Positions 53,011 through 64,000 of a DNA stretch of 64,000 nt are shown here, piece by piece. This DNA comes from Phymorhynchus buccinoides (lineage: Eukaryota; Mollusca; Gastropoda; Neogastropoda; Raphitomidae). The notes under the pieces were generated by a model. The model had not been told where the DNA came from. It saw nothing but the letters and a program-made list of their open reading frames with translations, and searched no databases. Where the stretch lies: assembly GCA_017654935.2 (NCBI GenBank), contig CM065697.1, positions 46,493,263 through 46,557,262 of the forward strand, given 5' to 3'. The position numbers were made by a program, and so were the translations under genes. How positions within the stretch are numbered: the first letter of the stretch is position 1; every line of letters starts with the position of its first letter.

Positions 53011-53136
53011 TTATTGAGTGTTATCCTTTGTTTGTGTTAAATAGCATTTTAAAGTGATTTATCACTATATTCAGCCTTTTTAGTGGTGTTGGGAACTGAT
53101 TTCAGTGTTGTCCCTCTATAGTCTGGGGCCTTGATA

Positions 53137-53795
<659 letters not shown>

Positions 53796-53807
53796 CAATG
53801 AACAATG

Positions 53808-53810
<3 letters not shown>

Positions 53811-53874
<64 letters not shown>
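53811..53874. repeat. (CT)n microsatellite
   Basis: About 31 CT repeats just after the LINE fragment. Confidence 0.97.
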
Positions 53875-53877
<3 letters not shown>

Positions 53878-54029
53878 TTCATCAGGTACATAACATTCGC
53901 AAAAAATGACTTATTGTATATGTTTTACCCAACAGTATTTTCTTGAACAAATAGCATTGTCATATCTGCTGACTCCGATGGACTAACATAAATAAATATT
54001 GAACGTATGCACTGTTATTTATGATGACC

Positions 54030-54248
54030 GGTCAGATCGGCCTGGTGTCATTTCAGCCCCCGCTTTTTGGGGTCGTTTCGGCCTCGCCCTATGAGTCAAA
54101 TCGGCCTCGGCCTTTATGAGTCAAATCGGCCTCGTTTCCGACCAACTCGTCCTCGACATAATTATGTTTTTTTATTAAGTTTTAATGCTTTTTGTGTACC
54201 TCTCTCTCTCTGTCTCTCTTTATCTCTCTATGTTCCTGTCTGTCTCTG

Positions 54249-54306
<58 letters not shown>

Positions 54307-54610
54307 TCTCTCTCTCTGTGTTTGTTTGTCTGTGGGTGCGTGTCTGTATATATGTGTGTCTGTGTAAGTTATTGTTCGAGTGTGCAAACGACGCCATTCA
54401 CACAACAGTATAGAATGCCATCTCAACATCACATTAACCAAATATTGCTAATAACTTCATTGACACTGATAGAGCCATGTGCACGTTTTTCCTAGTAGAC
54501 AAGTGAACCCGAGGACGAACATTAATGGCCAGGGCTTGAGGCCGAGTTGACTTGCACCCAGGGCCGAGTTGGCACGAGGCCGACCTGGTAAAAGGCCGAG
54601 TTGACTGGCA
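54030..54610. repeat. GGCCGAGTTGAC inverted motif pair around a (CT)n
   Basis: GAGTCAAATCGGCCTCG motifs at 54050-54135 are inverse to AGGCCGAGTTGACT motifs at 54537-54605. A CT array (54247-54318) lies between. Possibly the two ends of one element. Confidence 0.5.
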
Positions 54611-57214
54611 TTCGTTATTTATCATGATGCCTACATGTGTTTATTTTTTAACTCATGAATATTTTGCGCATCTAACATTACCTTGACTTAATCTGTCATG
54701 TATAAAGGTATGCATGTTAAAATTGGCTATGTTAAACACAATTAAGTTTGATTTAATAATGTGTATGTGTTTTATTCTAATTTTTGCATTTTACAGACAA
54801 GTGTGTAATGTTGGCTTAGGCTTGATTTTCTCATGTTATATATAAAAATATTAGTGTCGTTTTTTATATTTGTTAAAAATTAAGGTGATATGTAGGATTT
54901 ATTTTGCTGTTGACATGTGCACATGCTTACTTTTAAATTTGTTTTGTTAGTTGAGTGTATATTTGAAACTTGAGTGTATAAGGTAGGATTAGGTTTGATT
55001 TTGTCGAGTGTATATCACTATATGCTAATTTACAAATTTGTGCATGCTAAAAATAAATAAATAAATACTTATATAAAGTAAGATTAAGTTCGATGATGTT
55101 AAGGTTATGGATATGTATTTACTATGATTTATATAAGATGAGTGTGTGTGTGCTTACTTCTTCACTCAGTCTATCTTTTTTAGTTGAATATGCGAAGTAG
55201 TGTTTAGTGTCAAGTAAACTAGGCATTTTTTTTCTTTTTTCTTTTTTTTTTTAGTCATGTATTGTTGTGTTTAGCCAGAATGTTTATATTTATGTAACGA
55301 GAGTATTGGGGATCCTGTGTGATGAGAGAGAGAGGGAAAGAGAGAGAGGGGGGGAGAGAGAGGGAGAGAGAGTGGAGAGAGAGAGAGAGGGGGGGAGGGG
55401 GAGAGAAGAGAGAGAGAGTATGGACCGTGTGTACGCACGTATTAATTGGTGCATTCCTTCCTGTTGTTTACATTTTTATTAGTTTTTGTGAGTGTGATGT
55501 GTTATGAGAGAGTGACAGTGCTTGGTGAATGAGGGTGGATGTCTTTGTGAGTGAAAATCGTGTTATTTCGTTACTTTATTTCTTTGTATTCGAATGTTGG
55601 TGGTATGACTTTCTTGCTGATTTTAATTAATGTTTTCCCATCTTTCATTGTTGCTTTTGTAACGTGCAACGAGCATACTACTATATGGATTTTTAGCGCT
55701 ATATGAATTATTATTATGGATTATTATTTTGATTATTATTATTATTATTGCTACTATTATTATTATAGGATTGGATTTCATCTTGTTATGCATAAGTGTT
55801 TACTCCAAAATGCGTGCATGTTAAAGATGAGTGTGTAGAATAGGATTTGGTTTTATTCTGTCATGTGTATGTGCTTACATTTACGTTTGATGTATTTTTA
55901 AGATTAGTATGTAAAATGGGCTTAGGCTTGATTATGTGTATCAGCTTTAAATTTAAAATGTGTACATGTTACGAGTATGTAAAATAAGGATTAGTTTTAA
56001 TTTTGTGATGAGTTAAGTTTTACTTATGTGCATGTTAAAGATGAGGACTAGAAAGTAGGTTTAGGCTTGATTTCGTTATGAGCAGTATTTATTTTTTGAT
56101 ATGTGTATTCGCTTGCAAATAATATGACTAGGTCTGCTTTTGTTACGAGTGTGTGTTTTCTTTTTAATTTGTTCATGCTAAAAATGAATAGTGGAATGTA
56201 GGAAATGGTTTCATGTTGCCATGGGTACATGTATTTACATTTTAAATTGTGCATGCTAAAATGAGTAGGTAAAGTAATACTATGTTTGACTTATTATGTG
56301 GAATACAGACGTTTCGTACCCTGGACGTTTCGTACAAAGACGTTTCGTACCCTGGATTGGTCGTTTCGTACATTATTTTCAAGACATTTCGTACATGAAC
56401 TTAGCGTTTCGTACACAAGACATTTCGTACACAGGCGTTTCGTACACAAGACATTTCGTAACAGTAAGCTAGGCCTATCTGCAGTCTGGACTCCAATTTC
56501 ATTGGATAACGGTGTCACGATAAATAAGTACCTGCCATGAAATATCTACCTCGGCATGAGAACTATAACCATCTAACCCTAACCCTATCCCTAGCCACGG
56601 AAATAACCAAGAAAGTTTAATTTCTAACCCTAACCCTATCCCTTTCCCGGGCGTTATATCCTAACCCCTATTACCTGTCATAAAATATCTACCTGCATGA
56701 GAACTATAACTTTCTAACCCTATCCCTACACACGGAAATAACCAAGAAAGTTTTCATTTCTAACCCTAACCCTATATGGCTCCCCCCACCAAGTTTATCC
56801 TAATGTTATCCCTGTCTAACGAAGTGTCCGAGTGTGTATGAAACGACCAGACGATACGCTTTCTGTCATTTCGTACACAGGCGTTACGAAACATCTGTAT
56901 CGACTAAGAGGTCATGAGGTTCTTTTCAAATAAGACCATTTTAATGATGAAGTATGATTGAGGTATTTTTTTTATGTTTGTGCACTTCTCTATTTTTGAA
57001 TGTTTAAAGATGAGTGTGAAAAGTAGGATTGGGTTTTATTTTCCCGTGTGTATGCGCTTACTTCACACATTTTGAATGTTAATAATTAGAATAGTTAATA
57101 ATAATAGGTTTGATTTTGTTATTGATGTGTTACAATATAGGGATGTTTTTTGCATGCTTTATATTACTTTGTATGTGTTTATTTTCGTTTTCTATTTTCT
57201 ACTTTTATATATGT
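54611..57214. repeat. AT-rich block of degenerate tandem repeats
   Basis: A motif near CATGTTAAAGATGAGTGTG, AAGTAGGATTAGGTTTGATT and GTCATGTGTATGTGCTTAC recurs at least ten times with strong divergence at 54700-55080, 55780-56290 and 57000-57080. A GA array (55325-55420), a GTTTCGTAC minisatellite (56305-56465) and fold-back relics with CCCTAACCC tracts (56525-56780) are embedded. No gene. Confidence 0.55.
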
Positions 57215-57292
57215 ATTTTGTCCAGAGGGCTGGATGTAAAAAAGCATGTTATTGCTTACTCTATTACCCTCTATAAATAAAATTCAATCAAT

Positions 57293-57362
<70 letters not shown>
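57215..57362 (+). mobile_element. LINE 3' end followed by (CT)n
   Basis: GGATGTAAAAAAGCATG, TTGCTTACTC, AATAAA and three AATC units lead straight into about 33 CT repeats. The 3' motif is shared with 5090-5275 and 34838-34910. Confidence 0.75.
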
Positions 57363-57368
<6 letters not shown>

Positions 57369-58408
57369 TGCATTTCAGTTACAAACAATTCTGTATAAAC
57401 TGGCTTTTTTCTATATGTATACCTTTTTTTTTTACAAAGTTTCGTCTGTCTGTCTGAAGCCAGCTAATGTTTGGGCATTGTTCAAAAACTGATGGTCGTA
57501 CTCCTAGGGCCATCTTATCTATAGATATCAATTTTTACAAAGTTGTGTCTGTCTGAATGAATGTGTGCATTGTTCAAAAACTGATGGTCGTAGCGCCATC
57601 AAACATACATATTCTTGATCATCCTCACCCCGAGGACAGTGTGAAGCCCATTTTGACTGCTAATCTGGCTATCCTGGAGAGGTGGGCTGGAAATTCCAGT
57701 GGAATATGTGTGTGAAGAGAGAGACAAGACTCTGCTGTGTGTTGCTTTCTTTGCAATTTGAAATTGAATTAGGCAACAGTGGAATTTGAGGGGCACAAGC
57801 TGATTACAACATATTTGAGGGGCACAACTGCATATAGAGAGAGAGAGAGAGGTGAACACTGAACAATTTTAATGAATAGGCCACTGGAGTGCTTGCAAAA
57901 CACGAGAGATAGAGAGAATCCTGAACAATTTTAATGAATAGGCCATTGGCCCGTGTCACTGGGGTGCTTACAAAACATGACACAGAGAGAGAGAGAGAAC
58001 CCTGAACAACTTTAATGAATACGCCATTAGCCCATGTCGCTGGGGGTAGTTGCAAAATGTGACAACTGCGTAGGCAAGAGAGAGAGAGAACACTGAATTT
58101 ACTGATATTTTACAATCGTTTAGTGCATGGTGTTTGTAATCTTCTTTGAAGATATCAGCCCCTAACTTTACTATGGTGATGTGTTTTCGATCCTTTAAAA
58201 TGGCCCATCATGAAGGATTGTAAGAGGAAGCAAGTGCTGAGTGAGTTAATACTACAGTGATACATATTGGCTCCCGGTTTTACAAATTCACCTATTATTT
58301 TCTGTAATTAGTGTAATAAAGGGTCGTTTGACCCACAAGTCTGAAACCTATCTGAAGCTCTGGACTGCAAAATAAAGTAAGTTAAAAGTTGAACATGAGG
58401 AATTTATC
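57363..58408. other. No gene; three tandem CTGAACAATTTTAATGAA units
   Basis: 57835-58095 holds three imperfect 80-90 bp repeats (GAACAATTTTAATGAATAGG, CCACTGG..., GCTTGCAAAACA) separated by GA runs. The remainder has no recognised feature. Confidence 0.5.
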
Positions 58409-58656
58409 TTAACCCTTTCACTACCACTACCAGTTTTTAAAAAATAAGTTTTTGTTATATTTACTCTGATAAATATAACATGATGCCCAGATGGTGTCTG
58501 CAATACTGGGCCGTTTGTAAAATAATGCCTGTTTTTATTTTCCAAAATCAAGGACATAAGATCACTGGGTAATAGAACCTGATTTGATGCCTTTTAGTGA
58601 CTTGTGCTTTAAATCAATGTGGCACCAAAAAGTGAATCTGGTGGCAAAAGGGTTAA
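58409..58656. mobile_element. MITE with TTAACCCTTTC ends
   Basis: TTAACCCTTTCACTACCAC at the left and GGTGGCAAAAGGGTTAA at the right. A close relative lies at 63396-63638. TTAA ends fit piggyBac/Kolobok-type targets. Confidence 0.75.
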
Positions 58657-58882
58657 GCTCAAAATTTGTGAAAAATGTCTGTTAACCTAGTCGGTAAGTC
58701 GCAAAGCTGTCTGTGAGTGTTAAATTAATGGATTTCTTGTTCTTGAAACAGATTTTTCACATTCATTTTCCCATTATTATATATGTTCACAAAAACTGGT
58801 TACAAATTCAAAATGTCATTCATATTTTGTGCTTATTTTTCAACAGAAAAGGAGATGTTCAAAGGCGCATGTCATTGCCCTC

Positions 58883-61800
58883 ATGTCATCATCGTATCAG
58901 GAAAGAGGAGGCAACTGGAGCACTGACGACACCAAGCTTTTACTGGACATTTGGGGACGGCTGAAAATCCAGCAAGAAATTCTCGATTCTGTTCGCAATC
59001 TGGAAACCTTCAACGTCGTGTCTGATCTCATGCGGGAGAAGAGGCCCACTTTCAGCCGCAACGGACTGCAGTGTCGCAACAAAATCAAGCACCTCAATAA
59101 GGATTACCGCCGCGCCAAGCGAGACCTTGAAGAAGGTAAATCCCACTCCTTCTCTTTCTACGACCAGCTTGATAGGATTGTTACCAGGCAAGCCGAACTT
59201 AAGGAACTGCGCAAAGACGGGAAAATGAATGTTCAGGATGCTAGCGACCCTGCCATCAAGATTGAGATTGATGATGCTGAAGAATATGCACATGCTGTGC
59301 CTTATGGCTTGGGCTATCACTTATACCAGTCACATGCTCAGGGTGCATTTGGAAGTCATGGTGTGGAATGGGCGGGCTTGGAGAATGACGAAGGCTTTGG
59401 TGGCCAACATTTTGAAGATGGGGGTAACACGATGAAGAGGGAGATGGGTAGCGGTGCTGCTATGTCTGGTTCATCACAAGGAGAGCCTCTAGAGAACTCG
59501 CCTAATGCGGGCTTTCAGCCTGACAATGAAAACGGAGCCAGCTTTCTGACATACCATGAGAGCCCGGACCAGGAGGACTTGCATATGGACACCTCCCCGC
59601 CACCTTTCGTCATCGCTTCAGTTTGTCATGTGGAGAACACTGGATCTCCGGACTCTCATGAAGAAAGAAGACGAAGCAGAGGGGATGGGGCAGAGTTGAC
59701 AAAGCATGAGATAGAAGAGACAGGGTCTGTTGTGGGAGATGAAGCTCCAGAATCACCTGATTCTGCTTTTGACCACAGAGTGGGCATGCAACGATCTAAA
59801 GATTTGAGCCTGACTGCGAAGTCATTGTTCAAAGAAGCTAGCTGTGAAGAAAACCAATGCGCTTATCGGGATGAGGTAAGCAGCCCCGGCCTTAGTGCAG
59901 ATGGGGGAGAGCTAAGAGTTGATTTAAGCTCATTAGATGGTTCAGGCAGAAAAATAACTGCGCGCAAGAAGAAAGATATACACATCATCGGTGAATGGAG
60001 CTTGGCCGATCCACTGCCTGAAGTGGACAAGGAAGAGTCGGCCAAATCTTCCAGTGTTTCTAAAAAGAGACACGCCAAACACAGAAGCAAACCACCTTCC
60101 TCAATGAGCAAAGTTAGAGACACTATTAGAGGAGTTGTGAAGAACGCAGAGAAGGTCTTACGTGCAGGCAGGTCACCTGTCAGGGTCATCACACCCGCAG
60201 CTCCGCCTGCCTCACGTGGGGCTGCCAAGTCCACCATAGAACCCCAGTTAGTGTTTGTGGATGACAGAGGACAAATACTCCCCACCATGTTCCAGTTTCC
60301 AGACGTACCCTCCAAGTCCAAAGATGGCGCCAGCGCCAGAACCAGTGGAAGAGTGCCTGAGAACCTGACTGTGAAAGCTCCCCGCACCATTCAGCCCAAA
60401 GTGGTGATGGTGTCCTCCGGAATGGCCACCATGGTGAAGCCTGGGGTGTCTCTGCTGTCCTCTGCTTCCAGAACCCAGGGGGTCCCCACGGAAGTAATGT
60501 CTTCATCTGGAGCACCCGTAGTTATCTCCCAAGACGCTCAGAAGCACAGCTTTGTAGTGTCCAGCAACCCGCAAGCGGTCAGCGGAAAGAATAGGATGGT
60601 CAAGGTGGTGCCTCCACGCCTGTCCAGGCCAGTGCTGGTGCAGAGATATCCAGAGGGCTCGCCCAGCAAACCGCCGATGCTGGTGTCTGTGGCGTGTCCT
60701 CCGCCTGTGGTTTCCTCGCCGGTGACTTTCTCTGTTATGCGCCGAAAGGTGCCGGTGGTGGACGTTGGCAGAGTGCAGCAGAGTGTTCCAAAGAATCAGT
60801 CACTGTTGAGTTCTGCGGCCATGGGGCCCCAACCCACACCCGGGTTGACGTTCACCACGCTGTCCTCGGCAGACCCTGTGCCCAGGAAACAGGTGGTGTG
60901 CACAGAGCCTCCGCTTTCCTCCATGCTCCCTCGCAGTTCCCACACTCCACAAAGACCCGGGATTACCGCATCGACCATCACTCCAACCACCACCACGTTG
61001 ACAGGGTCAGCTTTGGTTGTTGACATGAAGGACATCATTAAGGCAGAAGGTCCTGGTGGTTCCTGGCAAAATCAGCCAAACTTGAGGGCGAAATGGCCTG
61101 CAGACTCAGATAATTTACCCAAATCCTCAAAGCAGCTTGTGATAGATTTCCGGGAAGATGATGACAACCAACTCTCTTCCCCGAACCCTGTGAAAAGGGC
61201 CAGAATGGCGGACACCGATCAAACGATGCATCCAGAAAATGATAGTTTGTACGCACTTCAACATCCTGATTTAGAAAAAGTAACAAATGACCATCATTAT
61301 TCAAGGCGCATGCCATCCAACCTTTCCCGCGCCGAAATGGTTTCACGCCTACAAATAAAGTCGGCGCAACCGCCTCACCTCGCAAACAGCAATGTATCCG
61401 GATCGTCAAACTCCAGGTCAAGCACTCAGCAGCAGCCTTCCACCTCAGCGACTGGGGATTCGGGGACCTCAGAGACCTTGCAGAACCTGACCACTTCTCT
61501 GAGCCCAAGAGGAGTGGATGAGACTGTCCGGAATATGCTGGTTCGGAGCTCGCTGAGTCAGGAGTGTCAGAGGTGGATGGTGAACATTCTGAGGTCCAGG
61601 ATGTGCCCCAACCCTGCTTGTCGCGGGGCTGTTCCCCAAAGGGTGTCCTCAGCTGACCGTGTCGCTCAGTCTGGTAGGTTGGTTGCTCTGTGTGTGGGGG
61701 GGGGGGGGGTCTTTTTTCTTTTTTTTGATTTTGTTTCTGTCATTTCATTTTTAGAAGCACATTTTAGGCTCGCACAGCACCTAAAAGTCCTCTGAAAATA

Positions 61801-63972
61801 GAACTGACCCTCTTCAGTACACACAAGTGTAGATTTTGGTTTTGTTTTTGGTTCCAGGGGGGGGGGGGGGGGGGGTTGCAAAGATGCAGTTAGCTATCCT
61901 CTCATGTTAACAGCTTTCAATAATATTATATAATGTGTTGTTCTTTCGGTTTCATGAAACTAGAAAAAGCTCTACTATCCATTTCCATTGTTTGTTGAAC
62001 ACTTGAAACTGTGGAACTTCACTTAAGTTAGTTAAAGTTAAAGTTAGAGGACTTTACTACAAGTTAAACAAAATAAATTGATCAATTTTTATTTGATCTT
62101 GCATATGTATACATGTTATTGTTATGTTGTGTAAAGTTGTTCTGTAGTAGTGGTAATTAGTAAATTACTGCACAATATTGTTTTATTTGATGTGTTATTC
62201 ATAGTATAGTAAGTGTGAAACAGCACTAACTCTTAAGTGTGTGTAAGTGATTTTCTGTGACAGTGTGCATGTTTGTGTGTGACACATCCCTGTGAGAGAG
62301 AAATTGCACAAATGAAAGAATTAATAAAGTATTGAATTTAAAATGTTTTACAGGATCAACTGTGGCAGAGACTAGCAGTCATAACATCAGCAATGGTACA
62401 TCCATAGATCATACAAGTAAGAAAAGTGAGAGAGAGACTCAGAGAGTGGGTGTGCATGTATACGTTTGTAAATGTATGGTACATGAAATTGCACAAATGA
62501 GAATTAATAAAGAGAGAGGACTGTGGCAGAGACTAGCAGTCATAACATCAGCAATGGTACATCCATAGATACAAGTAAGAAAAGTGAGAGAGAGACTCAG
62601 AGAGTGGGGTGGGGGTACATGAATGGGGGGTAATGGAGAACCACCCCATCAATCAACTTTTTCAAGGTTAGTTTTTGCTGATACTATGTTGTTAATATGT
62701 CTACCTGAAATGTTACCTTCATCTGCTTCATGATGTTCGTCTTCTATATTCACCATCCTCCTCTTTTGTATTCTTTTCTTCTTCTATCTTTTCTTCTTTC
62801 TTGTTAAAAACTTAACATAAATCTACACTGTTCATATGCTGACATAACAAGTAAATGTATGACTTAAGTTTTGAATGTTGTTCGAGTAAGATCAAGATTA
62901 CCATATTTTTCGGACTATAAGGCGCACCTGATTGTAAGGCGCACCTGATTGTAAGGCGCACCCTCCAAATTTTGCACAAAATTCAGATTCTGTTATTATA
63001 TTTTCTTACTATTTTTGTAGTCATATTATAAGGCGCAGGGGTCTCAGTCTGGAAAAAAGTATCGCCTTATAGTCCGAAAAATATGGTAGATGTGAACGAA
63101 GACGTGGGTCATGGATACTCATGTTATTTGTTGAGTGTGTGTTCCAAAGAATGGGGTGGGGGGGGCATATGTTTTTGTGTGTCACTATCAGGCATGGCAT
63201 TGGAGGAAAATCATTTTTCTCTGACAATATTATGGAGATTCAGATGTTGTCTCTTCGTGTACTGAAGGGTACAGAGCCCTAAAGATGCGTATGGTGAGCA
63301 GGGGACAATTACTCTTGAAAATGAATACAGTGGAACCTCCCTTATAAGACCTTCACAAATCATCCAAAATGAGGTCTTATAAGGGAGGGGTCTTTGACCC
63401 TTTCGCCGCCTGCCACTGTTCAACCCCAAAATACAACTAAGCTTAACTGGGTAGAGAACAAAATGCATATGCAATATTGGGAATTCCTCTGTGACATGTA
63501 TAACATTAGGCCTATCCTCACCTCCCAAAATTAAGAAAATAGGGTCTTTGAATAACAGGCCCTGATTTGATGCCTTTTAGTGACATGGGTGTTAAACCAT
63601 TGTGGTGCATAAATGTGACATTGGCGGCGAAAGGGTTAAGGGAGGTAATCTTAATGCAAGTTTACAAAGAAGGGCAAAGTCTCGGAGAAGTAGGTCTTAT
63701 GTGGGAGGGAGTCTTATAAGGAGGTTCCACTGTATAATACAACTTCACAACTATTTAAATTAAAATAAGAAAAAGGCATATATATCCTCAAGCTTAAAAC
63801 CCTCTAACATTTGTTTTTCTACATGTATATATTTGCTACAAAATAGCATTGTTGTGTGTGACCTTCAGGAGCACCCAAGGTCAAGGGCATGCTGACCCAG
63901 ATGATGACCAAAGGGGGGTTCATCATGGCTGTGACCTCTCCAGAGGAGGCCCGCATCGCTGAGAAAGCTGAG
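58883..63972 (+). CDS. Myb/SANT-like DNA-binding protein, 3' incomplete
   Basis: Exons in the window: 58883-61673 (930 codons, phase 1 end), 62354-62416 (63 nt) and 63869-63972 (104 nt), then donor GTAAGA at the right edge; 986 codons so far. The ATG at 58883 lies 36 nt after an acceptor (TTTTTCAACAG, 58846), so 5' exons are non-coding or add residues. Residues 10-100 form a Myb/SANT-like (trihelix-type) domain: NWSTDDTKLLLDIWG, a middle helix with FNVVSDLM, and CRNKIKHLNKDYRRAKRDL, then FSFYDQLDRIV. IKIE (125-128) fits a SUMO site. Basic stretches (ARKKK, SKKRHAKHRSK) may direct nuclear import. The middle is disordered (S, P, T, V). Likely a nuclear transcription regulator; target and gene name unknown. 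Confidence 0.85.
62485..62607 (+). pseudogene. Decayed tandem duplicate of the 63-nt exon
   Basis: The block GAAATTGCACAAATGA...GAGAGTGGG at 62300-62449 recurs here. The exon-like part, 62519-62574, keeps an AG before it and a GTAAGA donor after it, but lacks 4 nt at the start and 3 nt near the end. It is 56 nt and hits TAG in the required phase. Confidence 0.85.
62899..63088. mobile_element. MITE with TTTTTCGGACTATAAGGCG ends
   Basis: TACCATATTTTTCGGACTAT at the left and its inverse at the right, 190 bp, in intron 2 of the Myb/SANT gene. The phrase GATTGTAAGGCGCACCT is tandem inside. This end sequence is widespread in animal genomes. Confidence 0.88.
63328..63732. mobile_element. CAGTGGAACC MITE carrying a nested MITE
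   Basis: CAGTGGAACCTCCCTTATAA to its inverse, flanked by TA at 63326-63327 and 63733-63734. It is a relative of 25208-25362 enlarged by the insertion at 63396-63638. Confidence 0.88.
63396..63638. mobile_element. Nested TTAACCCTTTCGCCGCC MITE
   Basis: CCCTTTCGCCGCC and its inverse GGCGGCGAAAGGG, with TTAA on the right and an eroded TTGA on the left. It lies wholly inside the CAGTGGAACC element, so it arrived later. Confidence 0.85.
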
Positions 63973-64000
63973 GTAAGACAATCTTCCTTCTTCCGAGTTC

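Overview
This is a eukaryotic genomic window, almost certainly from a marine lophotrochozoan animal and most likely a mollusc (perhaps a gastropod). The reasons are spliced genes with GT-AG introns, tRNA-derived SINEs, LINE (non-LTR retrotransposon) debris, dense (CT)n, (CA)n and (GA)n arrays, many short palindromic DNA transposons (MITEs), a minimal type I hammerhead ribozyme of the kind known from animal retroelements, and dispersed repeats carrying TGACCTTTGACCT motifs. No bacterial or phage gene was seen. The species call is inference.

Layout. 1-5.8 kb: a 103-bp satellite array (about 28 copies) fused to an internally deleted LINE, then simple repeats. 6-13.9 kb: MITEs, a SINE-like repeat and an internally deleted LINE relic, no host gene. 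14-15.4 kb: an intronless reading frame on the minus strand for a single-pass membrane protein with an Ig-like/FN3-like ectodomain, plus a relic of its signal-peptide segment. 15.5-40 kb: transposon graveyard holding TTAA MITEs, a LINE relic, five copies of a SINE-like repeat, an MCM2-like exon relic, a segmental duplication with an empty/filled MITE site pair, a SINE interrupted by a palindromic MITE, a CA-bounded LINE, a 1.37-kb inverted-repeat transposon and the hammerhead ribozyme. 40.2-45.6 kb: a complete four-exon gene for an unrecognised 178-residue cysteine-rich protein. Its last codons and stop are the first unit of a 33-bp minisatellite that runs 2 kb downstream. 48.4 kb: a tRNA-Ser(AGA) gene, followed by a fragment matching the 5' end of U2 snRNA and a SINE. 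50-58 kb: a candidate promoter with 5' splice site, a CR1-like LINE with one stop codon, a LINE fragment between two (CT)n arrays, and AT-rich degenerate repeats. 58.9-64 kb: a Myb/SANT-like DNA-binding protein gene, which runs off the right edge.

The genes do not form an operon or an evident pathway. They are independent single-copy genes in repeat-rich DNA. Supported host genes are the membrane protein (13989-15230, minus), the cysteine-rich protein (exons 40193-40368, 41244-41298, 42733-42900, 45465-45602), tRNA-Ser (48361-48442, minus) and the Myb/SANT protein (exons 58883-61673, 62354-62416, 63869-63972). Most other long open frames are dipeptide translations of microsatellites. All family names come from motifs read by eye; no database search was run.
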